From Halonotius pteroides (GTDB taxonomy: Archaea > Halobacteriota > Halobacteria > Halobacteriales > Haloferacaceae), in the NCBI RefSeq assembly GCF_003605635.1, contig NZ_QMDW01000004.1, forward strand, positions 62,001 through 126,000: 64,000 nt of DNA, written 5' to 3'. The notes under the pieces were generated by a model, which searched no databases, was not told where the DNA came from, and saw only the letters and a list, made by a program, of their open reading frames with translations. The translations under genes and the position numbers were made by a program. This document shows, in pieces, positions 8,539-18,920 of the stretch; the stretch's first letter is position 1, and every line of letters starts with the position of its first letter.

Positions 8539-9129
8539 ATGCGCGATCTCGACGAAACCGACATGGAGATCCTCTCGATGCTGGCCGCCGATTCACGCCG
8601 CCCGTTCAGCGAGATCGGCGACGAAATCGGTCTTTCGGGGCCAGCAGTCTCCGATCGTGTCACACGACTGCAAGAAACCGGCATCATCAACACCTTTACC
8701 ATCGATGTCAACCGCGGCGCGCTGCGGGCGGGCGTCCCGGTGTTGATCGATCTCGACATGCCGGCGGAGTCGGTGACGCCAGCGCGAGACCAGCTCCAAG
8801 ACGCCGACGCCGTCGAACACATCTTCGTCACCGCCGAGGGTGATCTGCGGTTTTATGCCCGCGTCGAAGCCCAAAACATCCGTGAGTGGGTCGCCGGGCT
8901 CTTCGAGAATATCGCCGTCAACGACTACACTGTCACCCTCGTCGACGATGTTGAGTGGACGCCCACAATCGACGGCGTCGAGTTCGCCTTGACCTGCGCG
9001 GAGTGTGGCAACACCGTTGACAGTGAGGGTGAGACAACACGGATCGGCGGTGAGGTCTATCACTTCTGTTGTTCCTCCTGTCTGAGTCGCTTCGAGGAGC
9101 GCTACCAGCAGTTCGAATCAGACGCGTAG
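8539..9129 (+). CDS. Lrp/AsnC-family copper-responsive regulator with TRASH domain
   Basis: A 196-residue transcription factor. An N-terminal winged helix-turn-helix of the Lrp/AsnC type (DETDMEILSMLAADSR ... IGLSGPAVSDRVTRLQ) is followed by a RAM-like ligand domain. A C-terminal TRASH metal-sensing domain ends it (CAECGNTV ... YHFCCSSCL). The same architecture in Halobacterium (VNG1179C) activates the copper-efflux ATPase gene. The gene sits between an HMA protein (divergent) and copA (87 nt downstream, same strand), so control of both is a strong inference. Confidence 0.9.
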   Translation: MRDLDETDMEILSMLAADSRRPFSEIGDEIGLSGPAVSDRVTRLQETGIINTFTIDVNRGALRAGVPVLIDLDMPAESVTPARDQLQDADAVEHIFVTAEGDLRFYARVEAQNIREWVAGLFENIAVNDYTVTLVDDVEWTPTIDGVEFALTCAECGNTVDSEGETTRIGGEVYHFCCSSCLSRFEERYQQFESDA

Positions 9130-9216
9130 GTGCTTTTGAGTCCAAAGTTTGCGGCCTGTCTCAGCCGTGGTCTCGAAGTAGAAAACGCAGTAAGTATGGA
9201 ACCCGTATAGACACCT

Positions 9217-11799
9217 ATGACCACACGGACAATCACCCTCGATATCACGGGGATGTCCTGCGCCAACTGTTCGGCAACCATTGAGGACACCCTCAGCGAA
9301 CTTGACGGCGTCGACGACGCGAGTGCCAACTACGCGACCGACAAGGCGACCATCGCGTACGACGCCACAGCGGTATCGCTCGCGGAGATATACGACGCGA
9401 TCGACGACGCTGGCTACGAGGCAGTCTCGGAGACCGTCCGGATCGGGATCACAGAGATGTCGTGTGCGAACTGCGCCGACACCAACGCCGAGGCCCTCGA
9501 AGCACTCCCCGGTGTCATCGAGGCGGACGTAAACTACGCCACCGACGGGGCGCAAGTCCGGTACAACCCCGCGGCCGCCACCATCGACACGTTCTATGAC
9601 GCTATCGAGAATGCCGGCTACGAGCCGGTTCGAGAAGCCGGCGATGACAGCGGCAGTGATACCGACGCTCGTGATGCGGCCCGCGAGGGCGAGATCCGCA
9701 AACAGCTTCGACTGACGCTGTTCGGGGCTGTGTTGTCGGCTCCGCTGCTCGTCTTTCTCGCCGACAAATTCCTGCTCGGCGGCGCGGTCGTCCCCGACTC
9801 GGTGTTCGGCGTCGAACTCGGCTGGATCGAATTTCTGCTTGCAACACCCGTCCAGCTTGTGCTCGGCCGGCCGTTCTACAGCAACTCCTACGACGCGCTC
9901 GTGAAGAACCGGCGGGCGAACATGGACGTGCTGATTGCGCTGGGGTCGACAACGGCTTACACCTACTCGATTGCCGTCCTTGGGAGGTTGATCGCCGGCA
10001 GCCTCTACTTCGACACCGCCGCGTTGATCCTCGTGTTCATCACGCTCGGTAACTATCTCGAAGCCCGCTCGAAGGGGCAAGCCGGCGACGCGCTGCGGGA
10101 GTTGCTCGAAATGGAGGCCGACACCGCGATCGTCATCACCGACGACGGCGAGGAGGAGATTCCACTGGAGGATGTCGAAGTCGGCGATCAGATGAAAGTC
10201 CGGCCGGGCGAGCAGATCCCGACCGACGGCGTCGTCGTCGACGGTCAGAGCGCGGTCGACGAGTCGATGGTGACCGGCGAGTCGGTGCCGGTCGAAAAAA
10301 CCGAGGGCGACGAGGTCGTCGGCTCGACGATCAACGAAAACGGTGTCCTCACCGTCGAAGCCACCAAGGTCGGCAGCGATACCGCCCTCCAGCAGATCGT
10401 CCAGACGGTCAAAGACGCCCAGTCCCGCCAACCGGAGATCCAGAACGTCGCCGACCGCATCTCGGCGTACTTCGTCCCCATCGTCATCGCCAACGCCGTG
10501 CTGTGGGGCTTGTTGTGGTTCTTCCTGCCAGAAACGCTGGCTGATTTCGTTGCATGGCTCCCGCTGTGGGATCCCGTGGCCGGTGGCTCGACAGTCGTCG
10601 GCGGGACAGTCTCGGTCTTCGAGTTCGCGGTGATCGTCTTCGCTTCCGCCGTCCTCATCGCCTGTCCCTGTGCGCTCGGGCTGGCGACGCCCGCGGCGAC
10701 GATGGTCGGGACGACAATCGGCGCCCAAAACGGCGTCCTGTTCAAGGGCGGCGACATCCTCGAGCGCGCCCGCGATGTCGACACAGTCGTTTTTGATAAG
10801 ACCGGCACGCTCACCGAGGGCGAAATGGAGTTGACCGACGTGGTCGCCTTCGATGGCGAAAGTGAGGCGATTGCAGATGGCGGCCAACTCGCTGAACGCG
10901 AGGCGCGCGGCGAGGACGACGTGCTCCGACTCGCTGGGAGTGCCGAGCGCGGCAGCGAACACCCACTCGCGCGTGCTATCGTCGAGGGTGCCGAAGAGCG
11001 CGGGATCGAACTCGGTGATCCTGAGGACTTTGAGAACGTCCCCGGACAGGGGATCCGTGCGACTGTGGAGGATCGAGAAGTGCTGGTCGGCAACCGCAAA
11101 CTCCTGTCGGGCAACGGGATCGACACCGAACCCGCAGCTGAGACGATGGAACGCCTCGAAAGCGAGGGCAAAACCGCGATGCTTGTCGCTATCGACGGCG
11201 ACCTCGCAGGCGTTGTCGCCGATGCCGACACGGTCAAACCGAGCGCGAAAGAGGCCGTGAGCGCCCTGCAAGCCCGCGCTATCGACGTGATGATGATTAC
11301 CGGCGACAACGAGCGTACCGCTCGCGCAGTTGCCAAGGACGTCGGCATCGACCCCGACAATGTCCGCGCTGGCGTCCTGCCGGAGGACAAATCCGACGCC
11401 GTTGAGGAAATCCAGGCGGGCGGTCGCAAGGCGATGATGGTCGGCGACGGCGTCAACGACGCCCCCGCCCTCGCTGTCGCCTCCGTCGGCACCGCCATCG
11501 GCTCCGGCACCGACGTTGCCATCGAAGCCGCCGACGTGACGCTCATGCGCGACGACCCACTGGACGTGGTGAAGGCGATCCGGACCTCGGCGGCGACGCT
11601 GTCGAAGATCAAGCAGAACCTTGTGTGGGCACTTGGCTACAACACGGCGATGATTCCGCTGGCGTCACTGGGGCTACTCCAACCCGTCTTGGCTGCGGGT
11701 GCAATGGCGATCTCCAGCGTTTCAGTGCTGACCAACAGCCTGCTGTTCCGTCGCTACTCGCCGGAGACGGACTACAGGCTGCTGGGCCGGTTCCGGTGA
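9217..11799 (+). CDS. copA: Cu+-exporting P1B-type ATPase
   Basis: An 860-residue heavy-metal pump. Two N-terminal HMA domains carry intact GMSCANC (C15, C18) and EMSCANC (C83, C86). Membrane helices follow, with the transport-site CPC at 483-485, the phosphorylated D527 in DKTGTLT, and the hinge [13 protein letters not shown] together with two HMA domains indicates Cu(I)/Ag(I) export. It lies downstream of the TRASH regulator and forms the efflux end of the copper locus. A long open frame opposite it is a codon-bias shadow. Confidence 0.96.
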   Translation: MTTRTITLDITGMSCANCSATIEDTLSELDGVDDASANYATDKATIAYDATAVSLAEIYDAIDDAGYEAVSETVRIGITEMSCANCADTNAEALEALPGVIEADVNYATDGAQVRYNPAAATIDTFYDAIENAGYEPVREAGDDSGSDTDARDAAREGEIRKQLRLTLFGAVLSAPLLVFLADKFLLGGAVVPDSVFGVELGWIEFLLATPVQLVLGRPFYSNSYDALVKNRRANMDVLIALGSTTAYTYSIAVLGRLIAGSLYFDTAALILVFITLGNYLEARSKGQAGDALRELLEMEADTAIVITDDGEEEIPLEDVEVGDQMKVRPGEQIPTDGVVVDGQSAVDESMVTGESVPVEKTEGDEVVGSTINENGVLTVEATKVGSDTALQQIVQTVKDAQSRQPEIQNVADRISAYFVPIVIANAVLWGLLWFFLPETLADFVAWLPLWDPVAGGSTVVGGTVSVFEFAVIVFASAVLIACPCALGLATPAATMVGTTIGAQNGVLFKGGDILERARDVDTVVFDKTGTLTEGEMELTDVVAFDGESEAIADGGQLAEREARGEDDVLRLAGSAERGSEHPLARAIVEGAEERGIELGDPEDFENVPGQGIRATVEDREVLVGNRKLLSGNGIDTEPAAETMERLESEGKTAMLVAIDGDLAGVVADADTVKPSAKEAVSALQARAIDVMMITGDNERTARAVAKDVGIDPDNVRAGVLPEDKSDAVEEIQAGGRKAMMVGDGVNDAPALAVASVGTAIGSGTDVAIEAADVTLMRDDPLDVVKAIRTSAATLSKIKQNLVWALGYNTAMIPLASLGLLQPVLAAGAMAISSVSVLTNSLLFRRYSPETDYRLLGRFR

Positions 11800-11813
11800 T
11801 CGTCAGAGATGTC

Positions 11814-12365
11814 TCAGCCCCGTTGGGCACACGGTCCGGTGAAACAGCCGAGGCAGTCCATCGTACGAAGATCCAGCAGATATGACGCGTTTGCGTTTTC
11901 CTGATCACCCTGCCGCCGCTTGTACTGATGCAGCGGTGCCTGCTCCGACTCAACGGTGGCTTCGATCTGTGCAACCCCGGTTCGCCAGATACCCTCCATC
12001 TCCTCGGCCTCAGTGCCCCACCCCGACAGTTCGTCCCGCCAGCGTACCCAAACGTAGATGTCTACCGCCGGCTTCTGGCGGTACCGCTGGTAATCATTGC
12101 GGTTGAACGTCACAACATACTGTGGCGGAAGGTCATACTGTTTCTTCGCGGTGAAAAACGGTGTCTCCTGTGTCTTGAGGTCGGCTAGAGTGCCCGCTGC
12201 CAGCAAATCAAGTGCCGTTGGATCGGTCGCCTTCGCGGGATGTTCCCTCCCAGATAGCCCGACCTTCGGCGCAACCGTGGTGAGAAAGGTCTCCTCTCGT
12301 TGTTCGCCCACCCGCAACGATGGCTTTTTCAGTTCGGTATCCGCCGGTTTGTCGTCACCGGTCAT
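11814..12365 (-). CDS. Orphan protein, possible PD-(D/E)XK nuclease fold
   Basis: 183 residues from the ATG at 12365; the open frame runs further upstream, but this ATG begins an ordinary acidic N-terminus. I do not recognise a named family. The segment with ALDLLAAGTLADLKTQET, PQYVVTFN and VDIYVWVRW reads as alternating strands with a D-x-K centre, like PD-(D/E)XK nucleases. C-terminal cysteines (MDCLGCFTGPC) could bind metal. Base composition appears lower in GC than neighbouring genes. It is followed on its strand by copA's convergent end. Function unknown; the nuclease idea is low-confidence inference. Confidence 0.6.
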   Translation of the reverse strand: MTGDDKPADTELKKPSLRVGEQREETFLTTVAPKVGLSGREHPAKATDPTALDLLAAGTLADLKTQETPFFTAKKQYDLPPQYVVTFNRNDYQRYRQKPAVDIYVWVRWRDELSGWGTEAEEMEGIWRTGVAQIEATVESEQAPLHQYKRRQGDQENANASYLLDLRTMDCLGCFTGPCAQRG

Positions 12366-12464
12366 AGAGTAGCTGGCCGGCACCTGATATATGAATCCTT
12401 GTATCACAGAAACGCCGGAAGGCTGCTATAAGCGGAAAAATACACGAGAGACAGGTGCTGTCTG

Positions 12465-12677
12465 TTACTCCGCAATCTGGGTGGAATACATGATAAGAAA
12501 AAGAAACACCAACATCACGAGGACAGCAGCCTGGAGACCGACAAAGTAGTAGGCTGCTGGGAGCACAACAAACACCAATGCCCCAAGAATCGCTGTCTGC
12601 AGATACTGTGAGCGCCATGATGACTGCGTGGGTAGGTCAGTCGGCGCGGTCGGCGGATCGCTTTGGTCGTCACTCAT
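12465..12677 (-). CDS. Small membrane protein
   Basis: 70 residues: a hydrophilic Ser/Pro/Asp N-terminus of about 25 residues, then two closely spaced hydrophobic segments (about 28-46 and 48-66) ending in a short polar tail. No family is recognised. It begins ten bases after the stop of the SppA-like gene on the same strand and is likely cotranscribed with it, so a role near the membrane protease is possible. Confidence 0.6.
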   Translation of the reverse strand: MSDDQSDPPTAPTDLPTQSSWRSQYLQTAILGALVFVVLPAAYYFVGLQAAVLVMLVFLFLIMYSTQIAE

Positions 12678-12686
12678 AGCGGATCG

Positions 12687-13622
12687 TTATTTTAGCTCGA
12701 TATCGACCTCGCCGGCGTCGCCCGCGACCGTGTTGGCGACCCCGCTACCGGCGGCGAAGGCGATGCGTTCTGCCGCCAATCCAACGCGTTCGGTAAGGCT
12801 GCGAGATGGTTCAAACTCCTGTACTACGGGGTCGCTGTCGATCAGGTCGCCGATCCGGCTCTCGACATCCTGCTCGGTGCCGAGTTCGTCGACAAGCCCG
12901 ATCTCCGCGGCGTCGCTCCCCAAGTAGATGCGCGCTTCTGTCTCACGGATGGCAGCCGGCTCCATCTCTCGCCCCTCGCTGACGGTCTCGATAAATCGTT
13001 CGTAGTACCCGTCAACGATGCTCTGCAGATACTCTCGTTCGTCGGCTTCGATCTCCCGTAGCGGCACGCCGGCGTCCTTGTACGCTCCGGCCGTGAACTG
13101 TTCATACGAGATTCCGAGCTTCTCAGCCAGTCCGGCTGCGTTTGGCCGCGAGCCAACAACGCCAATCGAGCCGACGAGACTGACATCTCTGGCCCACAGC
13201 TCATCACAGCCGCTGGCGATCCAGTAGCCACCGGAGGCACACGTATCGGTCGCATAGGCGATTGTTGGGCCATCGAAGTCGGCTGCGGCACGACGGATGT
13301 CGTCACTCGGGAGTACCTCACCGCCCGGCGTGTTGAGTTCAATCAAGAGAGCCGCGACTGCCGCATCATCGTCAGCGGCGTGTATCTGTTCGACAATGGT
13401 GTCAGCCGCGGCCCCGCGCGACCCTGAGAGCGGCGACATCCGGCCTCGTTCCCGCTGGATCGCCCCCGAGATGGTCACCTTCGCCACATTGTAGGCGTCG
13501 GTGGAACCGACGCGACCACGGGTGACCCGCGACAGCAGGCGTTTCCCAGCGACTGTGGCGGCTGCACCAACGATGCCCGCGGCCACGACAGCGGGCGTTG
13601 GAGCCGTTGAGTCAGTTGCCAT
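12687..13622 (-). CDS. sppA: SppA-like signal peptide peptidase (S49 family)
   Basis: A 311-residue serine protease with an N-terminal membrane anchor (about residues 10-30). The clan SK hallmarks are present: ELNTPGGEV, TCASGGYWIASGCDEL with nucleophile S130, LVGSIGVVGSRPN, and candidate general base K182 in TAGAYKDAG. Enzymes of this family degrade cleaved signal peptides or membrane proteins. The gene heads a minus-strand unit with a small membrane protein. Upstream, two bases away, ends the glycine-zipper protein gene, so the three may be one envelope operon. Confidence 0.88.
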   Translation of the reverse strand: MATDSTAPTPAVVAAGIVGAAATVAGKRLLSRVTRGRVGSTDAYNVAKVTISGAIQRERGRMSPLSGSRGAAADTIVEQIHAADDDAAVAALLIELNTPGGEVLPSDDIRRAAADFDGPTIAYATDTCASGGYWIASGCDELWARDVSLVGSIGVVGSRPNAAGLAEKLGISYEQFTAGAYKDAGVPLREIEADEREYLQSIVDGYYERFIETVSEGREMEPAAIRETEARIYLGSDAAEIGLVDELGTEQDVESRIGDLIDSDPVVQEFEPSRSLTERVGLAAERIAFAAGSGVANTVAGDAGEVDIELK

Positions 13623-13624
13623 CG

Positions 13625-13996
13625 TTAGGCGTCGGACTCGTGATCTGCGTCATCGCTTGCATTGTCGGTACTGTCGTCATGTTCATCCGCATGTCCGTCC
13701 TCATCGTCATCGGCGTCGTCTGTCTGTGTTGTCTCTGTCGTTGTGTCCTCTGTGGGATCGATACTGATCGGATCGCTGTCGGTTGGTGGATTCTCAACAA
13801 CGGTTGTTGGGTCGTCCGAAACGGCACCAGACACATAGCCAACGGTTCCGCCAACAAGCCCACCAGTGATCGCCCCTGGGATACCGCCGCGCTTGAGGCC
13901 GGTGATCGTTCCCACGGCACCACCAGCTATCGACAGTGCGACCGGGTTTGGACAGTCAGTCTCCGTGACCGGGTCACCAGTTGTCTCTTCAACCAT
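13625..13996 (-). CDS. Glycine-zipper membrane protein with acidic low-complexity tail
   Basis: 123 residues from the ATG at 13996. A short polar N-terminus precedes a glycine-rich hydrophobic block (about 20-60) with GxxxG spacing (AITGGLVGGTVGYV), like glycine-zipper helices that pack or oligomerise in membranes. The last half is almost entirely Asp, Glu, Thr and His. No family is recognised. It ends two bases before the sppA start, suggesting shared transcription and a possible link to membrane-protein quality control. The frame is open upstream to 14194, but that part looks noncoding. Confidence 0.6.
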   Translation of the reverse strand: MVEETTGDPVTETDCPNPVALSIAGGAVGTITGLKRGGIPGAITGGLVGGTVGYVSGAVSDDPTTVVENPPTDSDPISIDPTEDTTTETTQTDDADDDEDGHADEHDDSTDNASDDADHESDA

Positions 13997-14069
13997 ATCC
14001 GTTCTTGGGTCGCGAAACGGATATATTGGAGGATTCCCCCGCTGAAACGTACCAACAGGAGTGGTGTGT

Positions 14070-14084
14070 TGGTGATCATCACCA
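14070..14084. repeat. Inverted repeat TGGTGAT-C-ATCACCA
   Basis: A perfect 7+1+7 palindrome. A second pairing, AGTGGTG (14060-14066) with CACCACT (14080-14086), overlaps it. It is a plausible operator for a dimeric regulator of one of the flanking divergent units; alternatively it is a hairpin in a transcript leader. Confidence 0.5.
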
Positions 14085-14182
14085 CTGTTTCGTCGCAGAC
14101 CGCAGGTATAGCTCAACAAGGCCTGTCGCCGCCGGTATCGGTGCCATGTCGATGGTGGTCGCTGGGGGAAGGCTGGATAAGA

Positions 14183-14196
14183 GCATGGTACCATGC
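14183..14196. repeat. Perfect 14-bp palindrome GCATGGTACCATGC
   Basis: An uninterrupted palindrome about 235 nt upstream of prkA1 and 185 nt upstream of the divergent glycine-zipper gene. Its symmetry and intergenic location suggest a protein-binding site; no known consensus is recognised. Confidence 0.5.
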
Positions 14197-14429
14197 GACA
14201 TGCTTATTGCTGTCAATCCCCAGTTTACAGTTAGCATCGGATGCGGGTCGAGACGACACCCAGCCGTGTTGGTTCCTGTTGAACTGTTGCTCGTCGTGAT
14301 GTGCGGACACCGAGTCGGGACGATGAGCCATGCGGCTGTCGAAATATCCATGTTGTCACACCGGCAGCCAAGAACGATAGCAACCACGGTGACCTGTCGG
14401 ATCGCCACCGTTTCCGAGCTCACAAACAA

Positions 14430-16505
14430 ATGACAGATCGACACACGCTTGAACGACTCAGCGAGGAGTATCGGACGGGGATTCCTGACGACCTTCGGGA
14501 GGCCCGTTCATTCACGTGGTACCTCGACACGCTGTACGATGACCCACGGGTCGCGCGAAACGCCCACCAGCGTGTCGCTGATATGTTCGACCACTATGGA
14601 ACACAGTACGACGAGGCAGACGGCCTCGTCGAGTACGCCCTTGCCGCCGAGGATCCGCTCCACGACGGTGAGAACATCTTCTACGGCCGCGAGATCCATG
14701 AGGCGATCCACGAGTTCGTCAACAAGGTAAAATCCGGGGCTCGCGGCCTTGGACCGGAGAAACGCATCAAGCTCCTGCTTGGCCCCGTCGGCTCCGGCAA
14801 ATCACACTTCGACTTTCTCACCCGGCGGTACTTTGAGGCCTACACCCGCGAGGACGCCGGCCGGATGTACACCTTTCGGTGGACCGACCTCTGTTCGGTG
14901 ATCGACGATCAGGATCCCGGCGACGACACCGTCCGCTCGCCGATGAATCAGGATCCGCTGGTGTTGCTCCCAAAAGAACAGCGAACCGCGGTCATCGAGG
15001 ATCTCAACGAGATTCTCGACGCGCCGTACACGCTGCGCAACGACCAGCATCTTGACCCTGCCTCGGAGTTCTACATGGATGAGTTGTTGGCCCACTACGA
15101 CGATAATCTGGAAGCCGTTCTCGAAAATCACATCGAGGTAATCCGGCTCGTCGCCAGTGAGAACCGCCGGGAGTGCATCGAGACCTTCGAGCCGAAAGAC
15201 AAGAAAAACCAGGACGAAACCGAGCTCACCGGCGACACCAACTACGCGAAGCTGGCCGTCTACGGCGAGTCCGACCCACGGGCCTTCGATTACGCCGGCG
15301 CGTTCTGTAACGCCAACCGCGGGCTGTTCTCCGGCGAGGAACTCCTCAAACTCCAGCGGGAGTTTCTCTACGACTTCTTACACGCCTCACAGGAGGGGAC
15401 GATCAAGCCGAAGAACAACCCCCGGATCGATATCGACCAGGTGATCGTCGGCCGGACGAACATGCCGGAGTACCGCGAGAAAACCGGCGACGAGAAGATG
15501 GAGGCGTTCAACGACCGCACCAAGCGGATCGACTACCCTTACGTGTTAGAGTACGAAAGCGAGTCGAAGATCTACCAGAAGATGCTGCAGAACGCCGACG
15601 TGCCGAACGTCCACGTCGAGCCACACACACTGGAGATGGCCGGCCTCTTCGGCGTACTGACCCGCCTCGAAGAGCCGACCGACGAGACGGTCGACCTACT
15701 GGAGAAGGCGAAGGTCTACAACGGCGAACTCGAAGACGAGGAGGTCGACCGCCGGAAGCTCCGGGAGGACGCCGAGGAGTCCGCCGACATCGGCGAGGGG
15801 ATGGAGGGTGTCTCCGCGCGGTTCATCGGCGACGAGATCGCCGAGGCGATCATGGATGCGACCCATCGGGATCGATCCTACCTGTCGCCGCTCTCCGTTT
15901 TCGATCACTTCGAGGCGAATCTCGGCGGCCACGGCTCGATCGCGGCCGACGATCTCGACCGCTACGAGCGACTGCTCGATACCGTCCGCGAGGAGTACCG
16001 CGAACGCGCCATCGAGGACGTGCGCCACGCCCTCGCCTACGATGTCGATGAACTCCGCCGACAAGGTGAAAAATACATGGATCACGTCATGGCCTACATC
16101 GACGACGCCACCGTCGACGACGAGCTGACCGGGCGAGAAACCGAACCGGACGAGACGTTCCTCCGGGCGGTCGAGGAGCAGCTCGATATCCCCTCCGACC
16201 GCAAGGATGACTTCCGACAGGAGGTCTCGAACTGGGTCTCCCGCCGAGCCCGGGAGGGACGGGATTTCGACCCACAGGACAACGACCGCCTGCGACGGGC
16301 GCTCGAACGGAAACTGTGGGAGGACAAGAAACACAACATCAACTTCTCCGCGCTCGTGTCGGCGACGGATCTCGACGAGGAGGAACGCGGCGCGTGGGTC
16401 GACGCCCTCGTCGACCGCGGCTACTCCGAGGATGGCGCCGCCGAGGTACTTGAGTACGCCGGCGCGGCCGTCGCCCGCTCGGAGATGGAGGATGGAGCTG
16501 ACTGA
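14430..16505 (+). CDS. prkA: PrkA-type serine protein kinase, first copy
   Basis: 691 residues from the ATG at 14430; the frame is open upstream but that part lies in the spacer. The PrkA AAA domain has Walker A GPVGSGKS at 118-125, and the C-terminal PrkA kinase-like region follows. Bacterial PrkA/YeaG proteins are stress- and nutrient-induced, with kinase and, in some reports, AAA-protease activity. This is the first gene of a four-gene unit with a second PrkA, YeaH and SpoVR. The spacing to the next gene is three bases. The targets are unknown. Confidence 0.93.
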   Translation: MTDRHTLERLSEEYRTGIPDDLREARSFTWYLDTLYDDPRVARNAHQRVADMFDHYGTQYDEADGLVEYALAAEDPLHDGENIFYGREIHEAIHEFVNKVKSGARGLGPEKRIKLLLGPVGSGKSHFDFLTRRYFEAYTREDAGRMYTFRWTDLCSVIDDQDPGDDTVRSPMNQDPLVLLPKEQRTAVIEDLNEILDAPYTLRNDQHLDPASEFYMDELLAHYDDNLEAVLENHIEVIRLVASENRRECIETFEPKDKKNQDETELTGDTNYAKLAVYGESDPRAFDYAGAFCNANRGLFSGEELLKLQREFLYDFLHASQEGTIKPKNNPRIDIDQVIVGRTNMPEYREKTGDEKMEAFNDRTKRIDYPYVLEYESESKIYQKMLQNADVPNVHVEPHTLEMAGLFGVLTRLEEPTDETVDLLEKAKVYNGELEDEEVDRRKLREDAEESADIGEGMEGVSARFIGDEIAEAIMDATHRDRSYLSPLSVFDHFEANLGGHGSIAADDLDRYERLLDTVREEYRERAIEDVRHALAYDVDELRRQGEKYMDHVMAYIDDATVDDELTGRETEPDETFLRAVEEQLDIPSDRKDDFRQEVSNWVSRRAREGRDFDPQDNDRLRRALERKLWEDKKHNINFSALVSATDLDEEERGAWVDALVDRGYSEDGAAEVLEYAGAAVARSEMEDGAD

Positions 16506-16508
16506 GCG

Positions 16509-18920
16509 ATGACAGACACCACAGACGGCGAGACGTTTCGGCGGGCGGCCGACGAGCGACTGCAACAGGCCTACGACTCGCCGATGAGCCTCGACGAGTA
16601 CGTCGACCGTGTGCTTACGAACCCGATCGCCGCCGCTTCTGGGCCACGATACCTGCTTGCCGCCATCGAATCGCAGGGCACCCGCACGGTTGAGGAACGC
16701 GGCGAGACGCTGGATCGCTACCGGTTTTTCGACGACCCGTTCAACGACGGTGAACACGCGGTGTTAGGAAACACCGCCGCGCTGAACGCCTTCGTCGACG
16801 ACCTCCGGGCGGCCGCTGCGGGCCGCGGCAACGACGAGAAGATCGTCTGGATCGACGGGCCGACAGCGACCGGAAAATCAGAGTTCAAGCGATGTCTGGT
16901 CAACGGGCTACGGGAGTTCTCGAAGACCGACGAGGGCCGGCGGTACACCGTTGAATGGAACGTGACCGGCACCGCGGGCTCGGCGCGCTCGCTGTCGTAC
17001 GGCAGCGGCGGCGACGCTACCGCGTGGTACCGTAGTCCGGTACAGGCGAACCCGCTGTCGGTGTTTCCCGACGATATCCGGGCGGAGATCGCCGAGTCGG
17101 TGGCCGACGAGACAGCCTACCCCATCGCCGCCGATGTCGATCTCGACCCGTTCAGCCGCGAGGCCTACGAGCATCTGGAGTCGACGTACCGCGAGGAGGG
17201 CCGCCGCGACCTCTTTTCGGCGGTGACCGACCGCGACCACCTCCGGGTGACGAGCTACGTCGTCGACGTTGGACAGGGGATCGGCGTCCTCCACGCCGAG
17301 GACGACGGCACCCCCAAGGAGCGCCTTGTCGGCTCGTGGATGAGCGGGATGCTGCGGGAACTCGACTCACGGGGCCGAAAGAACCCACAGGCGTTCAGCT
17401 ACGACGGCGTGCTCTCGCAGGGCAACGGCGTCGCCACCATCGTCGAGGACGCCAGCCAGCACGCCGACCTGCTGCAGCGACTGCTCAACGTGCCCGACGA
17501 GAATCGCGTCAAGCTCGACAAGGGAATCGGGATGGATGTCGACACCCAGCTGATCGTCGTCTCGAACCCGGATCTCGACGCCGAACTCGACCGCCACGCC
17601 GAGAAGGAGGGTGCCGACCCGCTGAAGGCACTGAAACGCCGGCTGACGCGCCACGAGTTCCGGTATCTGACCGACCGCGGGCTTGAGGCGGCCCTGCTTC
17701 GCCGCGAGGTCACCGGCCGAACCGGAGTGCCCGGTGCGGGGGTCAGCGGGGACGCTGTCGAGGCGACCAACGGCGACAGACAGACTGAGACCCGTAGTGC
17801 GATCGGTGCCAGCACCGATCACGTTCGGGACGCCGTCCGAACAAGCGTGCGGGACGACGACGGTCGGACACGCCAGCGGGAACTCGCACCGCTTGCGATC
17901 GCCGCGGCCGCGCTGTATGCGGTCGTCACCCGGCTGGAAACCGAGGATCTGCCCGCCGGTATCGATCTGGTTGAAAAGGCCCAGCTGTATGAGACGGGCG
18001 AACTCCGCCGCGATGACGAGGTCATCACCGCCGATGACGTATCGTTTGGCGGCGACGACGGTCGAACCGGGATTCCCGTCACCTACACACGCGATGTCGT
18101 CGCTGACCTACTAAGCGAGGAAAGTGAGCGCAGCCACCCCGAGTTACCCGTTGAGCGGGTCGTGACGCCACACGACGTGCTGGACGCGATGGTCGACCGG
18201 CTGGCAGACGCGCCGGTGTTCTCTCGGGCGGAGGTCAAGGAGTTCGAGAGCCGCCACACCGCGGTCGCCGAGCGGGTTCGGGAGCAACAGCAGACCGATG
18301 TCGTCGACGCGGCGCTGGCAGCCGAAACCGTTGGGCCCGAGACCGTCGCGGAGTACGTCGAACACGTCTACGCGTGGGATGCCGACGAGCCCGTCGCAAC
18401 CGACCGCGGCCAGGAGTCGCCGGACGGACTGGTGATGAAGGTTTTCGAGACCGAAACCCTCGGCCAGTTCGACGAAAGTGACTACCGCGGCACGGAGCCG
18501 ACCGAACCGGTCGCTGAGTTCCGCCGCGAGCAGGTAATCCGCGCGCTCACCCGGTATGCGTGGCGGAACCGCGGCGACGAGTTTAGCGTCGACGATGTCG
18601 AACTCGGCGAGATTCCGGAGCTACAGTCGGTTCTCGAAACGAACGATCTTGCTGATCTGAAACGCCGATCCCCTGAACTCGATCCAGGTGAGTGGGCTGA
18701 CCCCCCGGCTGACACCGAGACCGAGCGTGTGAAAGCTGAGACGATCGAGCGCATGGTCGATCAGGGATACAGTCGCGCGTCGGCGGAGCTCACCAGCCGC
18801 GCAGTGATGCGAGAGATCCGCGACGAGTGGGCAACGCTGTCGACCGACGGCGGTGAGCCGCCGGAAGAACAAGATGGTAGTGGTGGCACATCAGCCACCC
18901 TCAACGGTGGTGATCGCTGA
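16509..18920 (+). CDS. prkA: PrkA-type serine protein kinase, second copy
   Basis: An 803-residue paralogue of the preceding kinase. It shares the N-terminal helical region and Walker A-like GPTATGKS starting at G117, but it is diverged and carries a longer, more acidic insert around residues 400-450. Having both copies side by side suggests a hetero-oligomer or kinase/regulator pair rather than redundancy. Its stop TGA overlaps the next ATG by one base (18920), so it is coupled to the YeaH gene. Confidence 0.9.
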   Translation: MTDTTDGETFRRAADERLQQAYDSPMSLDEYVDRVLTNPIAAASGPRYLLAAIESQGTRTVEERGETLDRYRFFDDPFNDGEHAVLGNTAALNAFVDDLRAAAAGRGNDEKIVWIDGPTATGKSEFKRCLVNGLREFSKTDEGRRYTVEWNVTGTAGSARSLSYGSGGDATAWYRSPVQANPLSVFPDDIRAEIAESVADETAYPIAADVDLDPFSREAYEHLESTYREEGRRDLFSAVTDRDHLRVTSYVVDVGQGIGVLHAEDDGTPKERLVGSWMSGMLRELDSRGRKNPQAFSYDGVLSQGNGVATIVEDASQHADLLQRLLNVPDENRVKLDKGIGMDVDTQLIVVSNPDLDAELDRHAEKEGADPLKALKRRLTRHEFRYLTDRGLEAALLRREVTGRTGVPGAGVSGDAVEATNGDRQTETRSAIGASTDHVRDAVRTSVRDDDGRTRQRELAPLAIAAAALYAVVTRLETEDLPAGIDLVEKAQLYETGELRRDDEVITADDVSFGGDDGRTGIPVTYTRDVVADLLSEESERSHPELPVERVVTPHDVLDAMVDRLADAPVFSRAEVKEFESRHTAVAERVREQQQTDVVDAALAAETVGPETVAEYVEHVYAWDADEPVATDRGQESPDGLVMKVFETETLGQFDESDYRGTEPTEPVAEFRREQVIRALTRYAWRNRGDEFSVDDVELGEIPELQSVLETNDLADLKRRSPELDPGEWADPPADTETERVKAETIERMVDQGYSRASAELTSRAVMREIRDEWATLSTDGGEPPEEQDGSGGTSATLNGGDR

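Larger units (their letters stand above)
13997..14429. other. 433-nt divergent spacer upstream of the prkA operon
   Basis: No convincing gene is seen; open frames on both strands have no sensible composition. It contains two strong inverted repeats (14070-14084 and 14183-14196) and a weak AT-rich GAAATATCC near 14340 that could serve the prkA promoter. It separates the divergent glycine-zipper and prkA units, so both may be controlled from here. Confidence 0.5.

Noticed and set aside
9118-11271. A very long open frame antisense to copA
   Set aside because: It has the biased composition of a GC-rich shadow and conflicts with the fully motif-supported copA frame.
13981-14444. Frames of 121-150 codons on both strands in the PrkA upstream spacer
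   Set aside because: Neither has an acidic haloarchaeal composition, and they overlap palindromes and a probable promoter.
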